From: Mesorhizobium_K sp040049215
GTDB lineage: Bacteria; Pseudomonadota; Alphaproteobacteria; Rhizobiales; Rhizobiaceae
Assembly: GCF_040049215.1 (NCBI RefSeq)
Contig: NZ_JBDZDN010000004.1
Location: forward strand, 372,001 to 436,000
Length of the DNA stretch: 64,000 bases
Direction: 5' to 3'
Of the stretch, positions 50,344 through 58,547 are shown piece by piece. The position numbers and the translations under genes are program-made. Under the pieces are notes generated by a model. It did not search any database. It saw only the letters and a program-made list of their open reading frames with translations, and had not been told where the DNA came from. Every line of letters begins with the position of its first letter. Positions within the stretch are counted from its first letter, which is position 1.

Positions 50344-51762
50344 TCAGCGTTGCTGCGCCGAACGGGAAAAAGCGCGACCTGATCGCGATTGGCGCTGCCG
50401 GGAAGCGGCCCCGCCGCCGCCCTCGGGGAGACTGCACAGACTTGGCAATTCTCCGGCATCGTGCATGTCCTCGATACCGTCGACGAAGCTTTCGATTGCC
50501 TCGGCTGCCGCTTCGCCGACCACGATGGCCGCAGCTTCGCGGAATCTCTGGCGCACTTCCGCTTCGGTCGCGGGGGTCACGTCGGTCTGGCCGATGCTAA
50601 GCCTTCTATCGTCTTCCAGCGTCAGTTCGATTGTTGCGCCCTGCCGGGCGGGGAAAGCGGCCGTCAGTTCAGGGCTCGTGACCAGTTCGGTGGCCCTCGC
50701 CAGGCTGTTTACCTGGACATTGCCGAGATCGCGGTAGTTGGCTTCGGCAAGCTGCCTGTGGACGATCACAGCGGCGACCCCGAATGGGATACTCATCTTG
50801 GCCTGCAGCGACCTTTCGAACGGGCCGTGGCTGTCGCAGCCCGGGTATCTCACCGCCGCCTCTGGCAGGGCGATCTTGATGCCGCGCACGGGAGCGGCAT
50901 CAGGGCCAAGCATCTCGATCAGCCGCAACGCTGTCTGGCACGCCGTCTGCGCGAAATTACAGGCAGGCGCCGCCTTGTGGTAAACTGAGAGGATTTCGGC
51001 GTCGCCCTCGGGGAAAAGCACCAATGGTCCCGGCATTGCGTCGCGGGCATAGGCGGCGAAGAAACCCGCCGGTCCTTCGAGAATGTCGGGACTTGCGAAA
51101 GCACCGGCTTCGGCAAGACGGACGGCGCTCCATGCATTGCGCGCAGCAAACCCTGGATGGAAGAACATGTCGGAAGCACCACTTCCCGGCCACTGGTTGA
51201 GACCTGACGACGTATTGGCCGCGACCCCGACGGTGGAAGCGATCTGGTCGGCGCCAAGCCCGATCATCCAGGCCCCGCCGGCCGCCGACCCGATCGGTGA
51301 TACCAGCCCGGTTGGGCGATACAGCGCCGAAACGCCGGGGCTTATCACCATTCGGCCGAGCCGGCCTCCGACCTCGTAGGCAATCACGGCTGCGTCGAGG
51401 AAGCGTCGGCCCGAAACCCGCGTACCTTCCGCGAGCGCCATGAGAAGTGGCCAGACGACGACGCCGTGATGACACACCGATGCGGCATGCATGTCCTCGC
51501 GGACGAGGCCGTGGCCCATCACCGCGTTGGCGAATGCCGCGTCGGCGGGAGTGACCTCATGCACGCCGCCGACGACATGACCTCCTCGCGCGGGCACGGC
51601 GCTTGCGACGGCTTGCTTGCTTGGCGCCAGGTCCCACGCCTCGAAGGCGCAGCCCAGGAAGTCGAGCAGGCAGAGCTTGGCCTTAATCGTCAGCGCCTCG
51701 CCCAACCCCTGGAGATCGGCGGCGATGATGGCCTCGGCCAATTGCTGGGAACGGGTGGACAC
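50344..51762 (-). CDS. MmgE/PrpD family protein
   Basis: 472 aa. 2-methylcitrate dehydratase-like fold: LCLLDFLGCAFEAWDLAPS, then NAVMGHGLVREDMHAASVCH with the active-site loop, IGSAAGGAWMIGLGADQIAS and FHPGFAARNAWSAVRLAEAG. I chose the GTG at 51762 because GGGAGCAACGC stands just before it; an earlier start would overlap the upstream dehydrogenase. PrpD relatives dehydrate or isomerise polycarboxylates and other organic acids; substrate unknown. The residues after about 440 are low in similarity to the usual fold. Confidence 0.87.
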   Translation of the reverse strand: MSTRSQQLAEAIIAADLQGLGEALTIKAKLCLLDFLGCAFEAWDLAPSKQAVASAVPARGGHVVGGVHEVTPADAAFANAVMGHGLVREDMHAASVCHHGVVVWPLLMALAEGTRVSGRRFLDAAVIAYEVGGRLGRMVISPGVSALYRPTGLVSPIGSAAGGAWMIGLGADQIASTVGVAANTSSGLNQWPGSGASDMFFHPGFAARNAWSAVRLAEAGAFASPDILEGPAGFFAAYARDAMPGPLVLFPEGDAEILSVYHKAAPACNFAQTACQTALRLIEMLGPDAAPVRGIKIALPEAAVRYPGCDSHGPFERSLQAKMSIPFGVAAVIVHRQLAEANYRDLGNVQVNSLARATELVTSPELTAAFPARQGATIELTLEDDRRLSIGQTDVTPATEAEVRQRFREAAAIVVGEAAAEAIESFVDGIEDMHDAGELPSLCSLPEGGGGAASRQRQSRSGRAFSRSAQQR

Positions 51763-51785
51763 GCGTTGCTCCCTTTTCGGGGCGA

Positions 51786-52679
51786 TCAGCCCCGGATCTC
51801 GACGTCGGCCCATTCCTCGATGATCTTCACCATCGAGGTGAAGTCGGAATCAGGGCCAAAACGCGCATTCGTCGCAGCCAGCATCTGCCGGACCAGCGCG
51901 CCGCCGACCATCGGAACGCCAAGATTTTCGGCCTCGTCCACGCACATGCGGACGTCCTTGTAGGAAAGGCCGGTCTTGAAGCCGAAGTCGAAGGTGCCGG
52001 GCAGGACGGCACGCGGGAACTTGTCCTGCGTCGCGCTGTTGCGCCCGCTCGACGCATTGATGATGTCGCACATGACGCGAGGGTTGAGGCCGGCCTTCAC
52101 CCCCATCGCCAGTGCTTCGGCCGAAAGCAGGATAACGCCAGCCGCGATCATGTTGTTGCCAAGCTTGGCAACCTGCGCAGCGCCAGGCGTCTCGCCGCAG
52201 AAGAACCGGCGTCCGAACGTCTCCAGGATCGGGTCGACTTCGTCATAGGTTGCCTGTTTGCACGAAACCATGACCGCCAGTGTGCCATTGGTGGCGCCGG
52301 CTATGCCTCCGGACACTGGAGCATCGACCCAGGACAGGCCCTTTGCGGCGAGTTCCCTTTGGATGACCGACGCCATGCTCGGGCCCGTTGTCGATAGGTC
52401 GATGACAATGCGCGCCTTCGAACCCGCCGCGATGCCCTCGGCACCGAGCACGACTTCGCGCACGATGGCCGGCGTCGGAAGGCTGCAGAAGACTACCTCC
52501 GCTTCAGAGCCGACTTCTATTGCCGATGTGGCGGCAACGACACCGGTGTGATTGATGCCGGTCGCCGCTCCCGGGCGCGCGTCGTGCACGAAGACCGTGT
52601 AGCCTGCGTTGGCAAGCCGCTTCGACATCGGTCCGCCCATGGCGCCGAGACCAACGAAACCAACCTGTTTATGCCGCAA
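51786..52679 (-). CDS. NAD(P)-dependent oxidoreductase, 3-hydroxyisobutyrate dehydrogenase family
   Basis: 297 aa. N-terminal Rossmann GFVGLGAMGGPMSKRLANAG, motif DAPVSGGIAGATNGTL and catalytic lysine region AQVAKLGNNMIAAG, the marks of beta-hydroxyacid dehydrogenases (MmsB, GarR, tartronate semialdehyde reductase). I chose a TTG start at 52679 with AGGGAGGAAA at the right distance; the ATG at 52730 would add 17 unrelated residues. First gene of the minus-strand catabolic operon, divergent from the LysR gene. Confidence 0.88.
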   Translation of the reverse strand: MRHKQVGFVGLGAMGGPMSKRLANAGYTVFVHDARPGAATGINHTGVVAATSAIEVGSEAEVVFCSLPTPAIVREVVLGAEGIAAGSKARIVIDLSTTGPSMASVIQRELAAKGLSWVDAPVSGGIAGATNGTLAVMVSCKQATYDEVDPILETFGRRFFCGETPGAAQVAKLGNNMIAAGVILLSAEALAMGVKAGLNPRVMCDIINASSGRNSATQDKFPRAVLPGTFDFGFKTGLSYKDVRMCVDEAENLGVPMVGGALVRQMLAATNARFGPDSDFTSMVKIIEEWADVEIRG

Positions 52680-52747
52680 CGGCGTTTCCTCCCTCGACGC
52701 TGCTTGTTGCCTCCGCGTGATGGAGGCCATTTGGAGAGGACCTTATG

Positions 52748-52769
52748 TTATCGGGCCGGGCTTGGATAA
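52748..52769. promoter_or_regulatory. Candidate LysR binding dyad
   Basis: TTATC-N12-GATAA is an inverted repeat in the 177-base gap between the catabolic operon and its LysR gene. Its arms and spacing resemble LysR interrupted dyads, and its place between divergent starts fits co-regulation. Assignment is by pattern and position only. Confidence 0.4.
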
Positions 52770-52856
52770 TCTCCAAACAGCGCATAACAGCTTTGCGGCG
52801 GGTTTCATCTACACGTACATTGCAACGCGGCCAACCGCTTAGAGCGGCTTGGACGC

Positions 52857-53804
52857 ATGATCGGCACGGGAATGTTCGACCTAAAGCAGCTTCAACTTTT
52901 CACGGCGGTAGCAGAGTTCGGCAGCTTCTCGCGAGCAGCGGTCGCCCTGTCCGTCAGCCAGCCTGTCATCAGTCGCCAGATCAAGGCGCTTGAGGAAGAA
53001 CTGGGCGTCTCCCTGCTGTACCGGAATGGCCGGGGGATCGTCCTGACCGAAGCTGGCAAGCTCCTGGAAAATTATGCCTCCGCCATCCTTGAGCAGGCCT
53101 CTCGCGCGAAGTCGGAACTCGCCGCTTTGCGATCCAACCCGCGTGGCACCATCGTCATCGGGATGCCGCCGTCGGTCGGCGTCGTGTTGACCGCGCCACT
53201 CGTCCGCAGCTTCCGTGGCGCATTCCCGCAGATCAGCATGCGCGTCATCGAAGGGTTCAGCGGGCACCTGCTGGAGTGGCTGGTGATGGGCAAGATCGAC
53301 GTCGCGGTCCTCTACAACGCACCCCGAATGAACAATCTCATGGCAGAGCCTCTGTTGCGGGACGAATTGTTTCTTCTCGGAGCCAAGGCAGATCTCTGCG
53401 AGCTGGGCGAAGAACCGGTCGAGGCGAGCATGCTGGCCAAGCTGCCGATGATCTTGCCTGCTCGGCCGCATGGATTGCGCCTTCTGCTCGACCAGGTGCT
53501 CGGTCAGGCCGGCATTGAACCGCAGATCGCGCTCGAGGTCGATGCAATGCCATCGACGCTTCGCCTGGTCGAAGGCGGCATCGGCTACACCATCCTCTCC
53601 TATTCGAGCGTGCATCAGTTGGTGGCCGAGCAGCGCATCAAATACTGGCCAATCAAGAATCCGTCGCTTGTGAGGGAGCTTATCCTCGCCACGTCCAGCC
53701 AGCGACCAACCACGACGGCCATTCGCGCGCTGACCCTGCATATCCGCGAAGAGGTCAAGACTCTGCGTAAGCAGGGTGTCTGGGAACCCGCCAAGCCGGC
53801 GTAG
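52857..53804 (+). CDS. LysR family transcriptional regulator
   Basis: 315 aa. Winged-helix part (MFDLKQLQLFTAVAEFGSFS, then VALSVSQPVISRQIKALEEE) and a substrate-binding-like sensor domain (GTIVIGMPPSVGVVLTAPLV, then EGGIGYTILSYSSVHQL), close in type to NAC/CynR-like regulators. The ATG at 52857 is used; one at 52872 would also keep the HTH. It is not one of the closely paralogous pair at 29 and 39 kb. Divergent from the six-gene catabolic operon, so likely its activator, responding to a pathway intermediate. Confidence 0.9.
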   Translation: MIGTGMFDLKQLQLFTAVAEFGSFSRAAVALSVSQPVISRQIKALEEELGVSLLYRNGRGIVLTEAGKLLENYASAILEQASRAKSELAALRSNPRGTIVIGMPPSVGVVLTAPLVRSFRGAFPQISMRVIEGFSGHLLEWLVMGKIDVAVLYNAPRMNNLMAEPLLRDELFLLGAKADLCELGEEPVEASMLAKLPMILPARPHGLRLLLDQVLGQAGIEPQIALEVDAMPSTLRLVEGGIGYTILSYSSVHQLVAEQRIKYWPIKNPSLVRELILATSSQRPTTTAIRALTLHIREEVKTLRKQGVWEPAKPA

Positions 53805-54378
53805 GGAACTCATCTGAATTAGGACGTGGCGCGAAACGCCCTCTGAAATCTCGACCGATTGGGCGATCCGATTCTTCCCAGACTAGATCAGGAGGAGCGT
53901 TTTCGCGATCAGGCGCTCTTCAATCTGACGTTAACTGCAAGTCGCGCGGGTGTGCAAGAGGCAGCATGTCCGCGTGGTCTATTGTTGGGTCGAGGCGATC
54001 GGTCTTCGGCCGAAGGACTAAGGCACCCATTCCCTGCGTCGCACCATGGTGTCAATTGTTCGCCTTCGAGCCATCCAAGGGGCGCCGAACTTTCCAATGG
54101 AGTGCCACCGCTGCCTGCCGTGGATACAGTATTTCAGGCAGAAGACAGGGTATTTCTCTGCCGTCGCACACCGAAGCCTGCAACCGCCCCTCGCCCCGTA
54201 TCCACCCTTCAGCGCAGCCGCCTGGTCTGGGAAGCAGGTTCACTCGTCTGCCGGGCGAACTCCAGCCGCCCGGAAACCGCCGATTTCGCTCGCCATGCCC
54301 GAGAGTTGGCACCCCGGCATGGAGCCTAACAGGCGAATCTGCGCGGCGACGATCCGGCGCTAAAGGCGAGCATCGCCG
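53805..54378. other. Intergenic region with a decayed integrase
   Basis: 574 bases between the LysR gene and the sulfite-exporter gene. The left third holds the integrase remnant at 53857-54040. The rest has no recognisable coding or structural signal; it ends at the exporter stop codon. Confidence 0.55.
53857..54040 (+). pseudogene. Decayed tyrosine integrase fragment
   Basis: Three pieces of a phage/transposon-type tyrosine integrase appear in order in three different plus-strand frames: DWAIR (53857), LDQEERFRDQALFNL (53883) and CKSRGC with later RRSVFGRRTKAPI (53936-54022). Together they match the conserved run VWAIR...RDRALFNLAIDSKLRGC...RKTGRP of these enzymes. At least two frameshifts and missing N- and C-termini (no catalytic R-H-R-Y region) show it is dead. 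It marks an old mobile-element border before the taurine operon. Confidence 0.7.
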
Positions 54379-55125
54379 TCACAGCACCGACTTCAGCAGC
54401 CCTAGGGCGGCCAGCAGCATGAGCAGGCCTATCGTGACAACCCGGAAATCCTTCGGGTCGGTGCGCAGGAAGTGGCGGCTTCCCGCCCACAACCCGGCGG
54501 CCAGAAGCGGCAGCGACAGTACGATCGCCACGAAGGTGTCGCGGCTGATCATGCCATGCCACCACATCAGTGGCGCGGAATAGGCGTCGAGCAGTGCGAA
54601 GTAGACGATCAGCGTCGCCCGGAAAGTGACCGCCGCAATGCTCTGCGCGGCAAAGAAGGTGGCCACCGGCAGGCCGCCCATGCCCGGAGCGTTGGCCAGT
54701 CCCGAGGCAAAACCGGCGCCAACGACCGCCGAGGCGCCGGCCTCCGATTTCATCTTCCAGCCGGCCAGCATAACCGCGCACATCAGCATCACGTAGCCGG
54801 CTATCACGATGCGCACTGCATCGGCGCCGATGCCGGTGATCACGGCAAGGCCGATCGGCACGCCGGCCAGCGCGCCGAGCGAGAGCAGCCGCACCCGCCG
54901 CCAGTCGACATGAGCGCCCACTGAACGCCACTGCTGTGCGGTCATACCGAATTCGCAGAACATCACGACGGGCACGAAATAGAGCGGGTCGGTGACAAGC
55001 GCCGCGGCAGAGACCACAAGCGCCGAGAAACCGAAGCCGGAATAGCCGCGCACAAAGGCGGCCACGAAGAAGGCCACCGCCATGAAGGCGGTCGCCGCCG
55101 CGCCCATTTCGAACGGCATGCTCAA
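54379..55125 (-). CDS. tauE: TauE/SafE family sulfite exporter
   Basis: 248-aa membrane protein of the TauE/SafE (TSUP) family with about eight helices. Two repeated halves; conserved glycine/proline-rich opening VRGYSGFGFSALVVSAAALV and the mid-protein GFASGLANAPGMGGLPVATF. The family exports sulfite or sulfonates. It follows the xsc stop by 7 bases and so is co-transcribed with the enzyme that releases sulfite, which makes sulfite export the most likely job. Last gene of the operon. Confidence 0.88.
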   Translation of the reverse strand: MSMPFEMGAAATAFMAVAFFVAAFVRGYSGFGFSALVVSAAALVTDPLYFVPVVMFCEFGMTAQQWRSVGAHVDWRRVRLLSLGALAGVPIGLAVITGIGADAVRIVIAGYVMLMCAVMLAGWKMKSEAGASAVVGAGFASGLANAPGMGGLPVATFFAAQSIAAVTFRATLIVYFALLDAYSAPLMWWHGMISRDTFVAIVLSLPLLAAGLWAGSRHFLRTDPKDFRVVTIGLLMLLAALGLLKSVL

Positions 55126-55132
55126 CGGCCGG

Positions 55133-56899
55133 TCAGGCCCGCATGTCGGCGGGGTCGATGCCAGCCACGGCGACCGGCTTCTTCATCGCGTCGCGGCGGA
55201 AAGGCTCTCCGAGCTCCTGGTTGATCATCGCTTCGATCAGCGTGGTCTCGCCGTGCTTCATCTGGTCCTCGATCGCCTTGTCGAGAGCGGCCGTCAGTTC
55301 ATCCATGGTGAAGGCCTGCACGCCCTGCAGGCCGCAGGCTTTCGCAATGCCGGCATAAGAGACCTGCGTGTTGAGTTCGGTGCCGACGAAATTGTCGTCG
55401 TACCAGAGTGTCGAATTGCGCTTCTCCGCGCCCCACTGATAGTTGCGGAAAACGACCTGGGTGATGGCCGGCCATTCGTCACGGCCGATGGCCGTGAGTT
55501 CGGTTACGGCAATGCCGAAGGCTCCGTCTCCGGAGAACCCGACGACGGGCACGTCCGGGCAGGCGATCTTGGCGCCGACGATCGACGGCAAGCCATAGCC
55601 GCACGGCCCGAACAGGCCCGGCGCGAGGTATTTGCGGCCCGTCTCGAACGATGGGTAGGCGTTGCCGATGGCGCAGTTGTTGCCGATGTCGGACGAGATG
55701 ATCGCTTCGCGAGGCAGCGCGGCCTGGATGGCGCGCCAGGCCATGCGCGGACTCATCCAGTCGGGCTTGGCATCGCGCGCCCGCTGGTTCCAGGTCGTTC
55801 CGGGGTCGTCCTCCTCATGGTCCATCGAGGTGAGTTCCTGCGCCCAGGCGGACTTGGTCTGGGCGATCGCCGCCTTGCGTTCGGTGCGACCGGACTCTCC
55901 GGCCGTGGCCGACAGGCGCGACAGGATGCCGTCGGCAACCTTGCCGGCATCGCCGACGATGCCGACGGTCACCGGCTTGGTCAGCCCGATCCGGTCGGGA
56001 TTGATGTCGACCTGGATGATGGCGGCCTGTCGCGGCCAGTAGTCGATGCCGTATCCCGGCAATGTCGAGAATGGATTGAGGCGCGTACCCAGAGCCAGCA
56101 CGACGTCGGCCCGGGCGATCAACTGCATGGCGGCCTTGGAGCCGTTGTAGCCGAGCGGGCCGGCATAGAGCGGGTGAGAGCCGGGGAACGCGTCATTGTG
56201 CTGGTAGCCGCAGCAGACCGGCGCATCGAGCCTCTCTGCCAGCGCCATGGAGGCTGGAATGGCGTCGGCCAGCACGACGCCGGCTCCGTTGAGAATGACC
56301 GGGAACTTCGCCCCCGACAGCAGTTTGGCCGCCCGGTCCAGCGCCTTATCGCCACCTGCCGGCCGCTCGAAGTCGACGATTGCGGGCAGGTCGATATCGA
56401 TCACCTGGGTCCAGAAATCGCGCGGCATGTTGATCTGGGCCGGAGCCGAGGCACGCCTTGCGTGGAGGATGACGCGGTTCAGCACCTCGGCGACGCGCGA
56501 TGCATCGCGAACCTCCTCCTGGTAGGCGACCATGTCCTTGAACAGGGCCATCTGCTGGACCTCCTGGAAGCCGCCTTGGCCGATGGTCCGGTTGGCCGCC
56601 TGCGGCGTGACGAGCAGCAGCGGCGTGTGGTTCCAATAGGCGGTCTTCACGGCGGTCACGAAGTTGGTGATGCCGGGACCGTTCTGCGCGATCATCATCG
56701 ACATCCTGCTGCTGGCGCGCGTGTAGCCATCCGCCATCATGCCGCCCGAGCCCTCGTGGGCGCAGTCCCAGAACGTGATGCCGGCCTTTGGGAAGAGGTC
56801 GGAGATCGGCATGAAGGCCGATCCGATGATGCCGAACGCATGCTGGATGCCATGGCGCTGCAGCACTTTGACGAAGGCTTCCTCGGTTGTCATCTTCAT
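55133..56899 (-). CDS. xsc: Sulfoacetaldehyde acetyltransferase
   Basis: 588-aa thiamine-diphosphate enzyme that converts sulfoacetaldehyde and phosphate to acetyl phosphate and sulfite. Acetolactate-synthase-like fold: N-terminal catalytic glutamate region CAHEGSGGMMADGYTRASS, ThDP/Mg site VVGFSGDGAFGIAVTE with GDG, and the stretch FRNYQWGAEKRNSTLWYDDN typical of Xsc rather than of acetolactate synthases. ATG at 56899 (GAGGGGATTGCAGCC upstream). No phosphate acetyltransferase gene (pta) follows, although xsc is often beside one. Confidence 0.9.
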   Translation of the reverse strand: MKMTTEEAFVKVLQRHGIQHAFGIIGSAFMPISDLFPKAGITFWDCAHEGSGGMMADGYTRASSRMSMMIAQNGPGITNFVTAVKTAYWNHTPLLLVTPQAANRTIGQGGFQEVQQMALFKDMVAYQEEVRDASRVAEVLNRVILHARRASAPAQINMPRDFWTQVIDIDLPAIVDFERPAGGDKALDRAAKLLSGAKFPVILNGAGVVLADAIPASMALAERLDAPVCCGYQHNDAFPGSHPLYAGPLGYNGSKAAMQLIARADVVLALGTRLNPFSTLPGYGIDYWPRQAAIIQVDINPDRIGLTKPVTVGIVGDAGKVADGILSRLSATAGESGRTERKAAIAQTKSAWAQELTSMDHEEDDPGTTWNQRARDAKPDWMSPRMAWRAIQAALPREAIISSDIGNNCAIGNAYPSFETGRKYLAPGLFGPCGYGLPSIVGAKIACPDVPVVGFSGDGAFGIAVTELTAIGRDEWPAITQVVFRNYQWGAEKRNSTLWYDDNFVGTELNTQVSYAGIAKACGLQGVQAFTMDELTAALDKAIEDQMKHGETTLIEAMINQELGEPFRRDAMKKPVAVAGIDPADMRA

Positions 56900-57015
56900 G
56901 GCTGCAATCCCCTCCCGGTCTGCGGCGCGCCAAGCGCGCCAGATCTGTTTCCGCCCGCGCTCGGTCCAAGCCCAGTGAACCCACGGAACCGCCGCGAAAG
57001 CTCGTGCCTTGCCGC

Positions 57016-58392
57016 TCAGGCGAATACGCGGCCCAGCGCGCCGTCGATGGCGTTGGTGATCTCGTCGATGTCGGCGGCGGTGGCAATCAATGCCGGGCTC
57101 AGGCAGAGCGTGTTGTTGAAGCCCGGAAGAGACCGGTTGGTGACGCCGATGATGACCCCTTGCGCCATGCAGTCGGCGACGACCGCCTGCGCCTTCTTTT
57201 CGTCGACGGGTTCCTTTGTCGAACGGTCGGTGACCAGTTCGGCGCCGCAGAACAGGCCCTTGCCGCGCACGTCGCCGACGACCTCATGCTTCTCCATCAG
57301 CGCATGGAGATTGTTCATCAGCCGCTCGCCCATCGCGTTCGTGTTGTCGAGCAGTTTTTCGTCCTCGATGATGCGCATGTTCTCCAGCGCGGCGGCCGGG
57401 CCGGAGGCGCAGCCGCCGAATGTCGAGATGTCGCGGAAATAAGAGAGGGGATCGCTGGCGTCGTCCTTGAAAAGGTCGAAAATCGCCTCCGTCGTCACCG
57501 TGCATGAGATTGCCGCGTAGCCCGAAGCCACACCCTTGGCCATGGTCACGAAATCGGGTTTGACGCCATAGTGCTGGTAGCCGAACCATTCGCCGGTGCG
57601 CCCGACTCCGCAGACCACCTCGTCGATGTGGATCAGGATGTCGTGGCGCCGGCAGATATCCTGGACGCGCTCCCAGTAGCCCGATGGCGGGGTAATGACG
57701 CCACCGCCCGCCGTGATCGGCTCGAGGCAAATCGCGCCGATCGTGTCCGGACCCTCGCGCTGGATGACCGCCTCGATCGCATCGGCCGCCGCCTCGCCGT
57801 AGTTCCCGGCGGCGCCGTACTGGTTGCGGTACTCAAGACAATGCGGAACCTCGACGAATCCCGGGGTCAAAGGGCCATACTGTGCGGCGCGCTGGGGTTG
57901 GCCGCCCGCCGAAAGCGCGGTGATCGTGGTGCCGTGATAATCGCGTTCTCGGTAGAGGATCTTGTATTTGCGGCCGCCATGATGCTGGTGCGCGATCTGG
58001 CGCACCATCTTGAAGACCTTCTCGTTGGCCTCCGAACCAGAGTTGGAATAGTAGACCCGGCTCATGCCCGGCATCTTCTCGATCAGCTTGCGCGCGAACA
58101 GCGCCCCGGGAATGGATCCTGCCGAGTTGGCGAAATAGTTCATCTTCACGAGCTGGTCGCGCACGGCATCGGCGATGCTCTCGCGCCCGTAGCCGACATT
58201 GACAGTCCATACCCCGCCTGAGACCGCATCGAGATGCTCCTTGCCGGTTGCGTCCCAGACACGCATGCCGCGCCCTTCGACGATGACGCGCGGGTCGATC
58301 GTCTCGAACATCTTGTGCTGGATCAGATGGTGCCAGAGATGCGCGCGATCGGCTTCGATGACGTCCCGGATGTCGTTGCTCTGCATGTTCAT
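57016..58392 (-). CDS. tpa: Taurine--pyruvate aminotransferase (Tpa), class III
   Basis: 458 aa, PLP enzyme that moves the amino group of taurine to pyruvate, giving sulfoacetaldehyde for Xsc and alanine. Class III features: GGVWTVNVGYGRESIADAV, NSGSEANEKVFKM, PLP aspartate in HIDEVVCGVGRTGEWFG and the PLP lysine in TMAKGVASGY. Gene context (next to xsc and the taurine importer) fixes taurine as the likely donor. ATG at 58392; an in-frame ATG two codons on is also usable. Lies 116 bases before xsc. Confidence 0.9.
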   Translation of the reverse strand: MNMQSNDIRDVIEADRAHLWHHLIQHKMFETIDPRVIVEGRGMRVWDATGKEHLDAVSGGVWTVNVGYGRESIADAVRDQLVKMNYFANSAGSIPGALFARKLIEKMPGMSRVYYSNSGSEANEKVFKMVRQIAHQHHGGRKYKILYRERDYHGTTITALSAGGQPQRAAQYGPLTPGFVEVPHCLEYRNQYGAAGNYGEAAADAIEAVIQREGPDTIGAICLEPITAGGGVITPPSGYWERVQDICRRHDILIHIDEVVCGVGRTGEWFGYQHYGVKPDFVTMAKGVASGYAAISCTVTTEAIFDLFKDDASDPLSYFRDISTFGGCASGPAAALENMRIIEDEKLLDNTNAMGERLMNNLHALMEKHEVVGDVRGKGLFCGAELVTDRSTKEPVDEKKAQAVVADCMAQGVIIGVTNRSLPGFNNTLCLSPALIATAADIDEITNAIDGALGRVFA

Positions 58393-58547
58393 GTACGGAG
58401 CTCTTTCTTGCGTTGAGCGGCAGCCTTGCTGTCCATCGGAATAGCAGCCTCAAGCCTTGGCACAAGGCGGACGAGCGCGACACACCCAATATCCACGGAA
58501 CGGTAAGTCCAGAGGCAGCGACAGCCCGACGAAGGATCCATCCCGGC

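Noticed and set aside
55082..57442. 786-codon open frame on the plus strand opposite xsc and tpa
   Set aside because: Antisense shadow of two well-recognised genes in GC-rich DNA; its translation is Arg/His/Asp-rich and matches no family.
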